This document shows positions 5,497-5,917 of a DNA stretch of 5,917 bases, piece after piece. Within the stretch, counting starts at the first letter, position 1; each line of letters starts with the position of its first letter. Source of the stretch: Lachnospiraceae bacterium (GTDB taxonomy: Bacteria > Bacillota > Clostridia > Lachnospirales > Lachnospiraceae); assembly GCA_900755865.1 (NCBI GenBank), contig CAAEHZ010000591.1, positions 1-5,917 on the forward strand, in the 5' to 3' direction. The position numbers and the translations under genes are program-made. The notes below the pieces were generated by a model, which searched no databases, was not told the origin of the DNA, and saw only the letters and a list, made by a program, of their open reading frames with translations.

Positions 5497-5917
5497 ACTC
5501 TCTTTTATTTTCTTTTTGGCTGACTTCCTTATTTTCCGGTTTCCACTGACCCCTTTTCGTTCCTGCTTTTTCCTCAATTTTTCTGTTCTTCCGGCTTTTC
5601 TGTTTCTCCGGTCTTTCTGTTTCTCCGGTCTTTCTGTTTCTCCGGTCTTTCTGTTTCTCCGGTCTTTCTGTTTCTCCGGTCTTTCTGTTTTTCCGGTCTT
5701 TCTGCTTTTCCGGCTTTTCTGTTTTTCCGGCTTTTCTGTTTTTCCGGTCTTTCTGTTTCTCCGGTCTTTCTGTTTTTCCGGCTTTTCTGCTTCTCCGGTC
5801 TTTCTGCTTTTCCGGTCTTTCTGTTTCTCCGGTCTTTCTATTTCTCCGGTCTTTCTGTTTTTCCGACTTTTCTGTTTTTCCGGTCTTTCTGTTTTTCCGG
5901 CTTTTCTGCTTCCTGTA
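5495..5917 (-). CDS. C-terminal tail of an unidentified upstream protein, charged 17-residue repeats (5' part beyond right edge)
   Basis: One minus-strand frame stays open from the right edge for 140 codons and stops with TAA at 5495-5497. It has no start in the window because the gene begins beyond the edge. The product opens YRKQKSR, then has six 17-residue repeats with consensus RNRKTGETERPEKQKDR, then 31 non-repeat residues beginning KNRKIEEKAGTKRGQWK and ending KENKRE. It is almost all Lys, Arg, Glu, Asn, Gln and Thr, net basic, with one Trp and no hydrophobic core, so it is a disordered tail, not a folded domain. Support for coding: the TAA overlaps the pyk Shine-Dalgarno, the frame stays open through the non-repeat end, and a C-to-T change in one unit is silent in this frame but makes a stop in another. 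Against: purine-rich, T-poor DNA is rarely closed in any frame. The parent protein cannot be named; a nucleic-acid-binding protein or an enzyme with a basic tail is a guess. Confidence 0.65.
   Translation of the reverse strand, partial: YRKQKSRKNRKTGKTEKSEKQKDRRNRKTGETERPEKQKDRRSRKAGKTERPEKQKDRKNRKAGKTEKPEKQKDRKNRKTGETERPEKQKDRRNRKTGETERPEKQKSRKNRKIEEKAGTKRGQWKPENKEVSQKENKRE
5591..5913 (-). repeat. 17-bp tandem array, 19 contiguous units without indels
   Basis: CCGG, or CCGA once at 5863, recurs exactly every 17 bp from 5591 to 5897. The minus-strand consensus is agaaacagaaagaccgg. Units at 5608, 5625, 5642 and 5659 are identical, which suggests recent duplication; the others vary by transitions at a few fixed positions (second base A/G, fifth base A/G, and a coupled GA/AG switch before CCGG). 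A degenerate half unit precedes the array at about 5581-5590, and the array appears to end at 5913, four bases before the window edge. Three units equal 51 bp, so the period is 17 residues in any frame. No unique spacers are present. Confidence 0.97.

Noticed and set aside
5591..5913. CRISPR-like regular repetition.
   Set aside because: The 17-bp units are directly adjacent with no unique spacers, and no cas gene is present. It is a simple tandem array.

Overview
Every gene I can support reads on the minus strand, so in transcription order the window runs from right to left. Gene content and order point to a Firmicute of class Clostridia, most likely Lachnospiraceae-like. The core yaaR-holB-ricT-yabB is the one known from Bacillus subtilis, but yabA is missing between ricT and yabB, and a guanylate kinase-like gene sits where the Bacillus locus has tmk-yaaQ. 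The family assignment is inference from gene order and protein style; I cannot name a genus.

Layout in transcription order: (1) the 3' end of an unidentified gene entering from the right edge, whose last 140 codons are a highly charged tail built on 19 gapless 17-bp tandem units; (2) pyk, pyruvate kinase, starting 11 nt after that gene's stop; (3) a guanylate kinase-like nucleoside monophosphate kinase, 9 nt after pyk; (4) yaaR (DUF327), overlapping the kinase gene by 29 nt; (5) holB, DNA polymerase III delta', after a 59-64 nt gap; (6) a 139-nt gap with a hairpin that may be a weak terminator or attenuator; (7) ricT (PSP1 family, Y-complex/RNase Y partner) with a long Arg/Gly/Asn/Glu-rich C-terminal extension containing 16-residue repeats; (8) the first 169 codons of a YabB/TrmN6-like tRNA adenine-N6 methyltransferase, overlapping ricT by 23 nt and running off the left edge.

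The overlaps and short gaps suggest one main transcription unit, possibly split or attenuated before ricT. Its products cover ATP formation (pyk), nucleotide phosphorylation (kinase), clamp loading (holB), mRNA processing (ricT) and tRNA modification (trmN6). This is a housekeeping region with no mobile element, tRNA, rRNA or CRISPR array.

The least ordinary parts are the two repetitive charged tails, one on the unknown gene before pyk and one on RicT, and the nonstandard kinase. The tail gene is easy to miss because it has no start codon inside the window. If it is accepted, no stretch over 300 bases is left without a gene.
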